Of a DNA stretch of 64,000 nt, positions 16,441 to 24,825 are shown in pieces (the stretch's first letter is position 1; each line of letters begins with the position of its first letter). The DNA comes from Franzmannia pantelleriensis. Its GTDB lineage: Bacteria > Pseudomonadota > Gammaproteobacteria > Pseudomonadales > Halomonadaceae. A program made the translations under genes and the position numbers. The notes under the pieces were generated by a model. That model ran no database searches and was not told the DNA's origin. It worked only from the letters and a program-made list of their open reading frames with translations. The stretch lies in the NCBI RefSeq assembly GCF_900102875.1, contig NZ_FNGH01000014.1, positions 57,829-121,828 on the forward strand, in the 5' to 3' direction.

Positions 16441-17678
16441 ACCTGCTGACTCGCGGCGATCCAACGCCGGCGCCGGGCGCGCTGCACCATACGATAGCGG
16501 GAGCGGATCTCGTCGCGCTCCATGTAGCAGCCCTGCAGCCAGCGGTGGCCGCTGGTGCCCTCGAAGGCGTCGCGGGCATGCAGTAGCCGGCGATTGTCGA
16601 AGATCACCAGATCACCGGGCGCATAGGTGAAGCGGATGGCGAAGCCCGGCTCGCGCAGCATCGCCTGCAGGGTCATCAGGGCGTCATAGGTAGCCTCCAC
16701 TTCCTCGAAGGGCGCCTGCAATGGGCCGCGCAGGAAGTCGGCGATGCGCACCTCGAGCAACTCGCCATGTGCGTCGAGGCGGATCATCGGCGAGTACCAG
16801 ACGTAGTCACTGGTCTTGGCGGTATTGGCGTAGCACCAGTGCACCCGCGTCAGGGTGGCGAAGGCATCGGGGTCGCGCTGGCGCAGCGCCTCGGCTACCG
16901 CGAAGCCGTCGAGCATCACCGCCTGACCGCCCTCTACGCTGTTCTCCAGGCAGTGCAGCATTTGCAAGCCGGGGTGGTATTCGCGGGTCGGCAGGTCGGT
17001 GTGCGGCGGCAGGGCGATGGAGGTATAGGCGTTGGAGTCCGGGTTTGGCTTGGCCTTGACGTCGAACAGCAGGCCGAAGTTGGTGGGCCGCAGCGGGCCG
17101 ATGCGTCGGGCGATGGCCTCTAGCGAGCCGGGCTCGGTGGGCAAGCCGCGCAGGCGCACCAGCCCCTTGCCCAGCACGCTCTCCAGCGCCGGGGCGAGAA
17201 TCGCCTCCTCGGCCTCGCTAGCCGGCTCGGTGTCGAGCAGGCCGCTGGCATCGAGGCTGTCTGGGCTGGCGTCGGGGCCACCGTGCCAGCGCCTGACTGG
17301 CACCAGCGGCGCCTCGGGGTCGCCGGCGTTGTCGTAGTCGTGAGCGCGCAGCCAGCCGGGGTGGAAGCGTAGATGGCGATGCTCCGGGGCGAAGGTGACG
17401 CAGAGCGCGCCGCTCTCATCGATCTCGGCAGCGACAATCTCTGGCCAGGCGGGCAGGGAGGAGAGGTCGAGAATGCGCTCGCGGGTCGCCGGGTTCACGG
17501 TGCTTTCGTCGGCGGCGTTCTCGCGCAGCCAGATGCTGTGATAGCGGCTCTTGCGGCCGTCGCTCCAGCTTAGGGTCAGTACGCGGGCATCGTGGTCGAC
17601 CGAGCGAATATCGGCCTCGATGGGCCAGGCGTCGTAGTCTGGGGTGGGCGGCAGGGTCGGGGGCGAAAACGCGTTCAT
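16437..17678 (-). CDS. Gamma-butyrobetaine dioxygenase (L-carnitine-forming)
   Basis: A 413-residue Fe(II)/2-oxoglutarate dioxygenase. It shares long blocks with bacterial gamma-butyrobetaine hydroxylase: TNFGLLFDVKAKPNPDSNAY, the iron ligands H226-x-D228 in PPHTDLPTREYHPGLQMLHC, FLRGPL near 315, and H367 in DNRRLLHARDAF, ending LQGCYMERDE. It would hydroxylate gamma-butyrobetaine to L-carnitine, feeding the carnitine operon at 19.8-23 kb. The N-terminal domain keeps WLREN but lacks the usual zinc cysteines. The ATG at 17678 has a good GGAG site. It lies 78 bp after the CdhR-like regulator on the same strand. Confidence 0.88.
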   Translation of the reverse strand: MNAFSPPTLPPTPDYDAWPIEADIRSVDHDARVLTLSWSDGRKSRYHSIWLRENAADESTVNPATRERILDLSSLPAWPEIVAAEIDESGALCVTFAPEHRHLRFHPGWLRAHDYDNAGDPEAPLVPVRRWHGGPDASPDSLDASGLLDTEPASEAEEAILAPALESVLGKGLVRLRGLPTEPGSLEAIARRIGPLRPTNFGLLFDVKAKPNPDSNAYTSIALPPHTDLPTREYHPGLQMLHCLENSVEGGQAVMLDGFAVAEALRQRDPDAFATLTRVHWCYANTAKTSDYVWYSPMIRLDAHGELLEVRIADFLRGPLQAPFEEVEATYDALMTLQAMLREPGFAIRFTYAPGDLVIFDNRRLLHARDAFEGTSGHRWLQGCYMERDEIRSRYRMVQRARRRRWIAASQQV

Positions 17679-17756
17679 GGTGGCCTCTCCAGGGTGAGTC
17701 GAGAGGCTTAGCTTGCCCGCTGTGGTAAAGGGAAAAGCGGCACTATTCGACGCCAA

Positions 17757-18740
17757 CTATGCACCATTCGACAGCCAGGCCCTATCCCGCTGGCGTCGCA
17801 ACTGGCTGGGTGTGACACCGTGGCGTTGTCGAAAGGCGCGAGTAAAACTGGAGGCGGAGGCGAAACCGCAGGCCAGGGCGATATCCAGCACCCGATGTGA
17901 GGTCTCGAGCAGCAAGCCGTGGGCGTGATCCAGGCGCAGCCCCAGGTAGTGGTCGCGGGGCGGCCGCTCCAGGTAGCGCAGGAACAGGCGCTCCAGGCCG
18001 CGCCAGGAGAGCGCCAGGCGCTGGGCAAGGTCGGCGATGGCCAGCGGCGACTCCAGGTTGGCCTCCATCAGGCCGATGGCACGGCGCAGCTCGGTGGGCA
18101 GATGGGGCGGTGCTGCGGGGCGCTGGCGGCTGGCGGGCAGACGGCCTCGGGCATGTACCAGCTGGGCGTTGACCCGTGCCGCTAGCGCCTCGCCATGGCG
18201 GCGTTCCACTAGGTCCAGAGCCATATCGATGGCGGCGCTGCCGCCGGCGCAGGAGAAGCCCCGCGCGTCCACCTCGAACAAGGACTCCACGGCGTCGACC
18301 TGGGGAAAGCGGCGGCGGAAGTCTGGCAGGCTCTCCCAGTGCAGGGTCACGGTCTGGTCGTCCAGCAACCCCGCTGCGGCGAGCGCCACGCAGCCGGTAT
18401 CCATGCCGCCCAGCACGCAGCCGCGGGCCGCCCGCTCGCGCAGCCAGCCCAGCAGGTCTGGGGTCAGTGCCGCGTCGGGAGCGAAGCTGGCGCAGACCGC
18501 CAGGCTGGGGACATCCGGGGTCTGGTCCAGGGCCATATCAACGCCCAGGGGCATGCCGTTGCTGGCCTCCACCGGGGCGCCGTCCCGTCCGATCAGGTGC
18601 CAGCGGAACAGCTCACGACCCGCCATGCGATTGGCGATCCGCAGCGGCTCGATGGCGGAGAACAGCGCCACCATGGCGAAGCGCGGCAGCAGGAGGAAAC
18701 CGATGGTCTCGGGTTCAGGGCCTGAATAATGGAGTCGCAT
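17757..18740 (-). CDS. cdhR: GlxA-family regulator of carnitine genes (CdhR-like, copy 3)
   Basis: A 327-residue regulator with an amidotransferase-like N-terminal domain (MDTGCVALAAAG keeps the Cys) and an AraC-type C-terminal domain (ALACGFASASSFTRAFRQRHG). In Pseudomonas aeruginosa the carnitine-responsive activator CdhR is a GlxA-type protein encoded divergently from caiX. Here this gene is divergent from the CaiX-like gene at 18901 across 160 bp, and the gamma-butyrobetaine dioxygenase follows it. That arrangement supports a CdhR role; the symbol is given on synteny plus family. Copy 1 (2213) is its closest relative in the window. Confidence 0.78.
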   Translation of the reverse strand: MRLHYSGPEPETIGFLLLPRFAMVALFSAIEPLRIANRMAGRELFRWHLIGRDGAPVEASNGMPLGVDMALDQTPDVPSLAVCASFAPDAALTPDLLGWLRERAARGCVLGGMDTGCVALAAAGLLDDQTVTLHWESLPDFRRRFPQVDAVESLFEVDARGFSCAGGSAAIDMALDLVERRHGEALAARVNAQLVHARGRLPASRQRPAAPPHLPTELRRAIGLMEANLESPLAIADLAQRLALSWRGLERLFLRYLERPPRDHYLGLRLDHAHGLLLETSHRVLDIALACGFASASSFTRAFRQRHGVTPSQLRRQRDRAWLSNGA

Positions 18741-18900
18741 GATTGGCCACTATCGACGTACGCTTGGCTGCCGATGTCATAGGCAGCCCATGGTCATGTA
18801 AGAAAAGACGTAAAGCGTGGGTAATGCGTCGCGTAACGTCAAGTTTGTTCTCTTGAGCCGGGCAGACTGGCAGCACACTTTCAATAAGAGGCAAGCTCCC

Positions 18901-19845
18901 ATGTTCGCTAAGTTTGCGTTATCACCGCGTGTGTTGTGCCGTGCTGTCGTGATCGCTCCGCTGCTGTTTACTGCCCAGGCGCAGGCCGATCTTGATGAGG
19001 TGCGCTTGGGTGTGCCGCCCTGGCCCGGCGTTACCGTCAAGTCGGAGGTGGCGGCTCAGCTGATGCAGGCCATGGGCTACGAGACGCGTCAGCGTGAACT
19101 GGCCGTGAGCGTGATTCTCGAGGGGCTGACAGGAGGCGATCTCGAGGTCTATCTGGGCGGCTGGTATCCGGTCCAGACCGACATGGTCGAGCCGCTGGTA
19201 GCCGATGGCAAGGTCGAGAAGCTGGTTTCCAACATCCGCGGTGCCAACTCAGGCCTGGTCGTCCCTCGCTATGTCTATGAGGCTGGGGTCACGTCGGTCG
19301 CGGACCTGAACGACCACCGCGACCGTTTCGACGCGGAAATCCAGGGGATCGAGGCCGGGACCGGCATCAATACCGCCATTCTCGAGGCTATCGATGGCGG
19401 TCGGGCGGGGCTTGGCGACTGGAACCTGCGTGAAAGCTCCACGGCGGCGATGCTGGCCCAGGCCGAGCAGATGATGGCCAATCAGGAGTGGGTGACCTTC
19501 GTTGGCTGGGAGCCCCACTGGATGAACGTCAGCTTTGACCTGGTCTATCTCGAGGATGCCGACGATGCCGGTATCGCTGCGATAGAGAGTACGGTGTGGA
19601 GCATCGTGCCTGCCAGCCTGGCTGACGAGGATCCCCAACTGCACCGCTTCCTGTCACAGTTCGTGGTGGATATCGAGGATCAGAACGACTGGGTGCATGG
19701 CTACAGTTACCAAGACCGCCCTGCCGATGAGGTCGCCCGCGACTGGATCGGCGCGAATCTCGGCGTCGTGGCCGAATGGCTGGATGGCGTCGAGGCACGT
19801 GACGGGGCACCCGCCATTGATGCGGTGAATGCCGCCTACGAATGA
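18901..19845 (+). CDS. caiX: Carnitine-type periplasmic binding protein (CaiX-like, OpuAC family)
   Basis: A 314-residue OpuAC-type binding protein with a signal peptide (cleavage near TAQAQADLDE). Conserved blocks are VRLGVPPWPGVTVKSEVAAQ, LGGWYPVQTDMVEP and FVGWEPHWMNVSFD. The ATG at 18901 follows an AGAGG site; earlier codons at 18817 have no supporting signal peptide. In Pseudomonas, CaiX delivers carnitine to a shared Cbc-type permease. Here it sits between the CdhR-like regulator and the convergent carnitine operon, and no permease gene is nearby. Its last ten bases overlap the 3' end of the hocS-like gene. Ligand specificity is inferred from this context. Confidence 0.82.
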   Translation: MFAKFALSPRVLCRAVVIAPLLFTAQAQADLDEVRLGVPPWPGVTVKSEVAAQLMQAMGYETRQRELAVSVILEGLTGGDLEVYLGGWYPVQTDMVEPLVADGKVEKLVSNIRGANSGLVVPRYVYEAGVTSVADLNDHRDRFDAEIQGIEAGTGINTAILEAIDGGRAGLGDWNLRESSTAAMLAQAEQMMANQEWVTFVGWEPHWMNVSFDLVYLEDADDAGIAAIESTVWSIVPASLADEDPQLHRFLSQFVVDIEDQNDWVHGYSYQDRPADEVARDWIGANLGVVAEWLDGVEARDGAPAIDAVNAAYE

Positions 19846-20672
19846 CGCCTCGGTGGCGAAAGATGACGCTTCAGCGCCTGGCAGAAGTCCTGCCAGGCGT
19901 TTTGCATCTCGGGCAGCAGGGCGTGAGCGTGCAGGGCGCCATGCACCATGCCCGAGGCGCAGCGGTAGTCGACAACTGCCCCGGCATCGCGCCAGCGCTG
20001 GATGGCGGCTTCCAGCGCTGGCGTAAGGGGATCGTGCTCCACGCTCAGCACGACCGAGTGCGGTCCTGGCGGTTGTGACTCGGCGGCACCTGGCAGTGCC
20101 GCTGGGCATGAGCGGGCAATCGACAGCACGTCGTTGCGACTCAGCAGCGGTGCATCGGGGCCCAGCGTCGAGGCGTCGAGCCCGCCCACCGGTGGGTAGA
20201 TCAATCCCAGCGCGGGTGGTGCCGCGCAATGGTAAGCCAGATCCATCACCAGCCGGCCCCCGGCGCTGTCACCCACCCAGGCCACCGGCGCAATGGCCTC
20301 GGACACCGACTGGCAGTCGTCGAGCATGCTGGCATAGTCGACCTCCGGCACCAGGCGGTAATCCACGCTGATGACCTCGCGGCCCAGCTGTTCGGCGAGG
20401 CTGGCGGCGATGCCGTGATGGCTGCGTACGGAGCCAATGGTAAAGCCGCCGCCATGCACGAAGAGCACTCGCCCAGGCAGGCACGCTCGTGGCGTGAAGC
20501 GGCGTACCGCCACACCGGCCATACCGTCGTCGCTAATGGCCATGTCTGGCGGGTCGGCAGGCGCAAAGACGGCACAGAGTGCGTCGTAGTGGGGCCTCGC
20601 TGCCGCTGGGGTAAACGCGCCAAGCTCGTCCAAGCCGGTAGCGAAGCGTTGGATGAAGGTGTCGATGTTCAT
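19836..20672 (-). CDS. Alpha/beta hydrolase, HocS-like short-chain acylcarnitine esterase
   Basis: A 278-residue hydrolase of the hormone-sensitive-lipase group: oxyanion loop H73-GGG, nucleophile S136 in GDSAGG, then D214 (EHDPLTP) and H244 (MVHGAL) as the catalytic triad. It is the last gene of the carnitine operon, four bases after the thioesterase gene. In P. aeruginosa the same position in the caiX-cdhCAB operon holds HocS, which hydrolyses short-chain O-acylcarnitines to free carnitine. The role is inferred from that synteny. It overlaps the end of the caiX-like gene. Confidence 0.75.
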   Translation of the reverse strand: MNIDTFIQRFATGLDELGAFTPAAARPHYDALCAVFAPADPPDMAISDDGMAGVAVRRFTPRACLPGRVLFVHGGGFTIGSVRSHHGIAASLAEQLGREVISVDYRLVPEVDYASMLDDCQSVSEAIAPVAWVGDSAGGRLVMDLAYHCAAPPALGLIYPPVGGLDASTLGPDAPLLSRNDVLSIARSCPAALPGAAESQPPGPHSVVLSVEHDPLTPALEAAIQRWRDAGAVVDYRCASGMVHGALHAHALLPEMQNAWQDFCQALKRHLSPPRRHS

Positions 20673-20676
20673 GCGC

Positions 20677-21132
20677 TCAGCGCCGGATACCGATGCGGCG
20701 CCCGGCCAGCAGCGGCCAGTGCTCTGGCTCGGCGTGGGGCAGCTCGGCCAGCGCCTCGGCCACCGGCGCCGGGAAGGCGTCGGGGCGGCCGCTCTGCTGG
20801 TTCATGCCCATCAGCATCTGCTCGCTGGTGGCCAGCAGGTTGCGCTCCTCGTCGAACAGCTCGAAGAAGGCGTGCAGCCGCTTGGCGTCGCGATCCAGCA
20901 GGGTCAGCGCCACCTCGAGCGGCTGGTCCTGATGAACTTCGCGGCGGTAGCAGAGATGGGTCTCCAGGGTGTAGAGCGTATAGCCATGATGGGCGCGACC
21001 CGCAGCATCCAGGCCGACCTGGTCCATCAGCGCCTCCACCGCCAGGGAGAAGACCCTGGCGTACTCGGCATCGTTCATATGGCCGTTGTAGTCGACCCAC
21101 GCCGGGGCCACCCGGGTCTCGAGGATCACCAT
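20677..21132 (-). CDS. Hotdog-fold thioesterase of carnitine catabolism
   Basis: A 151-residue 4HBT-type thioesterase with VAPAWVDYNGHMNDAEYARVFS at the N-terminus, where the Asp in WVDYNGHM is the expected catalytic residue. Its start overlaps the stop of the carnitine dehydrogenase gene in a TGATG arrangement. In bacterial carnitine degradation a thioesterase of this kind hydrolyses betainyl-CoA to glycine betaine, releasing CoA. The carnitine-specific role is based on operon position (PA5385-like in Pseudomonas); the fold assignment is firm. Confidence 0.82.
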   Translation of the reverse strand: MVILETRVAPAWVDYNGHMNDAEYARVFSLAVEALMDQVGLDAAGRAHHGYTLYTLETHLCYRREVHQDQPLEVALTLLDRDAKRLHAFFELFDEERNLLATSEQMLMGMNQQSGRPDAFPAPVAEALAELPHAEPEHWPLLAGRRIGIRR

Positions 21133-22088
21133 CAGATGCGCCCCTCCAGGCCTTCCGCTTCGGGCCAGTATTTGTGCACCAGATCGAGCAGCTCGACCAG
21201 GAAGTCGTCGCGACGGCGATCGAGCTCGCTGACCGGCCGGCCGGCGGCCTGGTGCTCGCAGCCTTCGACCACCTTGTCGATCAGCTCATCGGTTAGCTCG
21301 GGGGCCTCGAGCTTGGTCCAGGGCAGCTTCAGGGCGGGGCCGAACTGCTCCAGCATATGCCGCATGCCCGGCTCGCCGCCGGCCAGGTGGAAGGTCAGGA
21401 AGGTGCCCATCAGCGACCAGCGCAGGCCGCAGCCGTAGACCACCGCGGCATCGATCTCCTCGGTGGTGGCCACGCCGTCGTTGACCAGGTGCAGGGCCTC
21501 ACGCCACAGCGCTTCCATCAGGCGGTCGGCGATATGCCCCTCGATCTCACGGCGTACCACCAGGGGGCGCATGGCCAGGTCGCGATAAAGGGCCTGAGCC
21601 TGGGTGGTCTGCTCGCTGGCGGTGGCCTCGCCCCCCACCAGCTCGACCAGCGGCAGCAGGTAGACCGGGTTGAAGGGGTGGGCGACGATCACCCGCCCCG
21701 GCGCCTTGGCACAGTCTTGCTGCAGGTCGCTGGGCTTGAAGCCCGACGTGGACGAGCCGATGATCACCTCCGCCTCGGCGGCGGCGTCCAGGGCGGCGAG
21801 GATCTCGCGCTTGAGCGCCAGGCGCTCCGGGACGTTCTCCTGGATCAGGTCGGCGCCGGCCACGGCGGCCTCGAGGCTGTCGACGAAGGTGAGCCGCGCG
21901 GGGCTGGCGCCCTCCGCCAGGCCCAGGCGCTCCAGGGATGGCCAGGCGTTGTCGACGAAGGCGCGGGTGCGCGCCGGGGCCTCCGGGGCCGGGTCGAAGG
22001 CCACCACGTCCCAGCCCCGAGCCAGGGCCCGGGCGATCCAGCCGTTACCGATGACGCCGGTGCCGATCACGCTCAGTTGGCGGCTCAT
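21132..22088 (-). CDS. lcdH: L-carnitine dehydrogenase
   Basis: A 318-residue NAD-dependent dehydrogenase of the 3-hydroxyacyl-CoA dehydrogenase family. It has a Rossmann GTGVIGNGW loop at the N-terminus, [11 protein letters not shown] near residue 85, STSGF near 115, and the catalytic region [17 protein letters not shown]. The C-terminal helical domain contains [23 protein letters not shown], diagnostic of carnitine 3-dehydrogenase. It oxidises L-carnitine to 3-dehydrocarnitine. It overlaps the BKACE gene upstream by four bases (ATGA) and the thioesterase gene downstream by one base, so the operon is translationally coupled. In Pseudomonas the same gene is called cdhA. Confidence 0.92.
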   Translation of the reverse strand: MSRQLSVIGTGVIGNGWIARALARGWDVVAFDPAPEAPARTRAFVDNAWPSLERLGLAEGASPARLTFVDSLEAAVAGADLIQENVPERLALKREILAALDAAAEAEVIIGSSTSGFKPSDLQQDCAKAPGRVIVAHPFNPVYLLPLVELVGGEATASEQTTQAQALYRDLAMRPLVVRREIEGHIADRLMEALWREALHLVNDGVATTEEIDAAVVYGCGLRWSLMGTFLTFHLAGGEPGMRHMLEQFGPALKLPWTKLEAPELTDELIDKVVEGCEHQAAGRPVSELDRRRDDFLVELLDLVHKYWPEAEGLEGRI

Positions 22089-22993
22089 GCGTCACCTCCA
22101 ACGACCTTCCCGGTGCGCGGGTCGCGCAGCTTGAGATGGGCGCGGGTCTCGGCGGGGGTCATCACCCGGGCGCCGAGGTTCTCAATCAGGGTGCCGGCCT
22201 TCTCGACCAGTTGGCCGTTGGTGGCCAGGACGCCCTTCTCCAGGTAGAGGTTGTCCTCCAGGCCGACCCGGGCATGACCGCCCAGCAGCACCGCCTGGGC
22301 GACCATGGGCATCTGCTGGCGGCCGATGCCGAAGGCGGCCCAGTGGGCGTTTTCCGGCAGCTTGTTGCGCATGGCCAGCATGGTCTCGGTGTCGGCCTCG
22401 GCGCCCCAGGGGATGCCTAAGCAGAGCTGGTAGAGCGGGTCGCCGTCGAGCAGGCCCTCCTGCTGTAGCTGGCGGGCGAACCACACATGGCCAAGGTCGA
22501 AGCATTCCAGCTCCGGCTTGACCCCGGCGGCCTGTACCAGGCGGGCATGCTCGCGCAGCCAGTCGGCGGTGTTCACGTAGACCATGTCGCCGAAGTTGAG
22601 GCTGCCGCAGTCCAGGGTGCAGAGCTCCGGCAGCAGCTCGGCCACCGGCGCATGGCGCTCCGCCGGGGTCTGGATATCGGTGCCCGGGCCGCCGCGGGTG
22701 GGGTCCTCGGCGTCGGGGATCCAGTCGCCGCCGCCGCCGGCGGTGATGTTCATGACGATATCCACGTCTGCCTCGCGGACCCGCTCCATCACCTCGCGGA
22801 AGTGCGCCACGGAGTGGCTGATACCGCCGGTCTCCGGGTCGCGCACATGGATATGCGCAATGCTGGCGCCGGCCCGGGCCGCAGCGATGCAGTCATCGGC
22901 GATCTGCTTGGGGGTGACGGGGACCTTGTCGCTCTTGGCGGTGGTGTCGCCTGCGCCGGTGACGGCGCAGGTGAGAATGACGTTGCGATTCAT
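22085..22993 (-). CDS. BKACE-family 3-dehydrocarnitine cleavage enzyme
   Basis: A 302-residue beta-keto acid cleavage enzyme (DUF849 family). It has the zinc-binding H47-x-H49 in [12 protein letters not shown], an NITAGGGG loop near residue 80, and the C-terminal [14 protein letters not shown] motif. In carnitine degradation this family (CdhC in Pseudomonas) combines 3-dehydrocarnitine with acetyl-CoA to give acetoacetate and betainyl-CoA. It is the first gene of the four-gene carnitine operon and overlaps the carnitine dehydrogenase gene by four bases. Substrate assignment follows from that neighbour. Confidence 0.88.
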   Translation of the reverse strand: MNRNVILTCAVTGAGDTTAKSDKVPVTPKQIADDCIAAARAGASIAHIHVRDPETGGISHSVAHFREVMERVREADVDIVMNITAGGGGDWIPDAEDPTRGGPGTDIQTPAERHAPVAELLPELCTLDCGSLNFGDMVYVNTADWLREHARLVQAAGVKPELECFDLGHVWFARQLQQEGLLDGDPLYQLCLGIPWGAEADTETMLAMRNKLPENAHWAAFGIGRQQMPMVAQAVLLGGHARVGLEDNLYLEKGVLATNGQLVEKAGTLIENLGARVMTPAETRAHLKLRDPRTGKVVGGDA

Positions 22994-23248
22994 GGGGACG
23001 CTCCTCCCGCGGGTGAATGTGATGAGGGGAGTGTGGTTGAACGGTGGCCAGACAACACTACATAAGGCGCCGGATAGTTGACGTATTGCGCCATTTCTGC
23101 CGGGGCGCCAGGCTCAGATGCCTGCGCCACTCACCCGAAGGAACATGCGGGTTGCTTGGTCGATCTGAGCAACGCCTGTAGGCTTTAGCGGCAATGGGTC
23201 TGGCGCCTCGGCAGGCGTCTGAGGGGACGGCATTATCAGGAGCGTAAT

Positions 23249-23615
23249 ATGCGTCCAGGTCGATCGAATGCGGTGGCCGGCGAGTACGGGGCGGCGACGA
23301 TGGCCAGCTTTACGGTGCTCGGTGGCATCAGCATGGCGCACCTGGTCAATTCTGCTGCTGGCGACGGTGCTGGTTGGCACCGGCTCGGTGATCGTGGTCT
23401 ATGCCCAGGAGCTGGTGCCTGGCCGTATCGGGCTGATCTCGGGGCTATTCTTCGGTCTTGCCTTTGGGATGGCCGGTATCGCCGCTGCGCTGCTTGGTTA
23501 TCTGGCTGACCAGACCAGTATCGAAACCGTCTATCAGCTGTGTGCCTACTTGCCACTGCTGGGCATCGTCGCCTGGTGGCTGCCAACAGTTGAACTGGAG
23601 CGCGACTTGAGGTGA
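23249..23615 (+). pseudogene. Deleted, frameshifted MFS efflux pseudogene (Fsr-like)
   Basis: An AGGAG site and ATG at 23249 begin a Fsr-type N-terminus (MASFTVLGGISMAHLVN at about 23303-23353). The sequence then jumps directly, in another frame, to the family's last two transmembrane segments (VIVVYAQELVPGRIGLISGL, then FGMAGIAAALLGYLADQTSI) ending at 23615. Intact fosmidomycin-resistance MFS proteins have about 400 residues, so roughly 280 central codons are missing. The retained 3' half is well conserved, so the deletion looks recent. It cannot make a working transporter. Confidence 0.7.
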
Positions 23616-23772
23616 CGTCGGCACACGAGGTCAATGTGAGGTGGCCACTTGTGCATTCAACTTTGGTCTAGAAAAGGCGCCGTGCAAGCTTGATGACAGT
23701 TTCGTCGGATAGCGTGCCTCTGCACGCAGGCACTTGCCTGTGACAATAAGTCCTTACAAGAGGCGAAACGTC
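23616..23772 (+). promoter_or_regulatory. Upstream region of the second tct operon
   Basis: These 157 bases between the fsr remnant and tctC include an inverted repeat, GCGTGC-ctct-GCACGC, at about 23719-23735, and a short A/T-rich stretch before the AAGAGGCG ribosome-binding site. No clear sigma-70 pair was found. The inverted repeat is a candidate operator, for instance for the TctD-like regulator at 29186, but this is only positional. Confidence 0.3.
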
Positions 23773-24771
23773 ATGCTCAACACGCTCAATATCCTCAAGA
23801 AGAAAACGCTGCTGATTGGCGCCGCGGCTATGCTGACCTCGCTCGCACTGCCGGTTGCCGCCGAGGAGTTCCCTGATCGCCCCGTCAATATGGTGGTCGG
23901 TTTCGGTACCGGGGGAAGCGCCGACCGAATGACCCGGACCATGTCGAGCTTCGTCGCCGAGGAGCTCGGGGTGCCGGTACAGGTCACCAACCGTCCCGGA
24001 GCCGGCACCCAGGTGTCAGCCAACTACATGCTCAACATGCCGGACGACGGCTATACCATCTATGCCTCGACATTCGCTCCGTACCTGACCAATACCATCC
24101 TGAGTGGCGGTGCCGACTACAGTGTCGACGATTTCTCCTACCTCAATTTCCAGTGGTTCGATCTGGATCTGATCGCGGCCAACAAAGACAGCGGTTTTGA
24201 GGACCTGCCGACGCTGCTCGAGACCATTCGCGACAATCCCGGTCAGGTGCGCGGCTCGGTGGTGCAGGGTTCTGCGGGTCACCTGATGGTGCGTCTGCTG
24301 CTCGATGAAGCCGGCATTCCGCAGGAAAACCTCAACCTGGTGACCTACAACAGTGGCGGTGAGGCGCGCTCGGCGGTCGCCGGCCAGCAGGTCGATTTCG
24401 TGTCAATCAGTGCTCAGGGCAGCGAGGGTATCCGCGAGTTCCTGACGCCGCTGGCGATCGTCAATGACGAGCGTATCGACCAGTGGGATGCGCCGCCGAT
24501 CAACGAAGCGCTCAGTGAGATGGATCTCGAGGTGCCGGTGCTGCAGGGGTCAATGCGCGGCTTCGCGGTGACCAGCGAATTCGAGCGTCAGCATCCCGAG
24601 CGTTTCGAAGTGCTTGCCGATGCGATCCAGAACGCCTTGGCGCGCAAGGATGTCCAGGATGAGCTCGAAAGCCAGGATATCGGCGGCGTTTGGGTCGGTC
24701 CCGAGCGTGCCAATGAGCTGATGCGCGAGAACTACGAGACCTTCGAGAAGTACGCCCACCTGCTTAACTGA
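23773..24771 (+). CDS. tctC: Tripartite tricarboxylate transporter substrate-binding protein TctC (second system)
   Basis: A Bug/TctC-family periplasmic binding protein of 332 residues with a basic signal peptide cleaved near LPVAAEEF. It has VNMVVGFGTGGSADRMTRTM in the ligand loop, NRPGAGTQVSANYML, and VVQGSAGHLMVRLLLDEAG. Compared with the protein encoded at 5480 the sequence is clearly different, so the two systems are not a recent duplication. The ATG at 23773 has AAGAGGCG upstream. It is first of a tctC-tctB-tctA-abrB-like unit facing a TctDE-like sensor-regulator pair. The substrate is unknown, presumably a carboxylate. Confidence 0.9.
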   Translation: MLNTLNILKKKTLLIGAAAMLTSLALPVAAEEFPDRPVNMVVGFGTGGSADRMTRTMSSFVAEELGVPVQVTNRPGAGTQVSANYMLNMPDDGYTIYASTFAPYLTNTILSGGADYSVDDFSYLNFQWFDLDLIAANKDSGFEDLPTLLETIRDNPGQVRGSVVQGSAGHLMVRLLLDEAGIPQENLNLVTYNSGGEARSAVAGQQVDFVSISAQGSEGIREFLTPLAIVNDERIDQWDAPPINEALSEMDLEVPVLQGSMRGFAVTSEFERQHPERFEVLADAIQNALARKDVQDELESQDIGGVWVGPERANELMRENYETFEKYAHLLN

Positions 24772-24825
24772 TGCTTGCCTTTACCGCCGCCCCATGCCCT
24801 GCATGGGGCGGCTGGGAGTGATGTC

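Noticed and set aside
23114..23230. Short minus-strand ORF (MPSPQTPAEAPDPLPLKPTG...)
   Set aside because: It has a plausible composition but no ribosome-binding site and no recognised family, and the strong AGGAG signal nearby points to the fsr remnant on the other strand.
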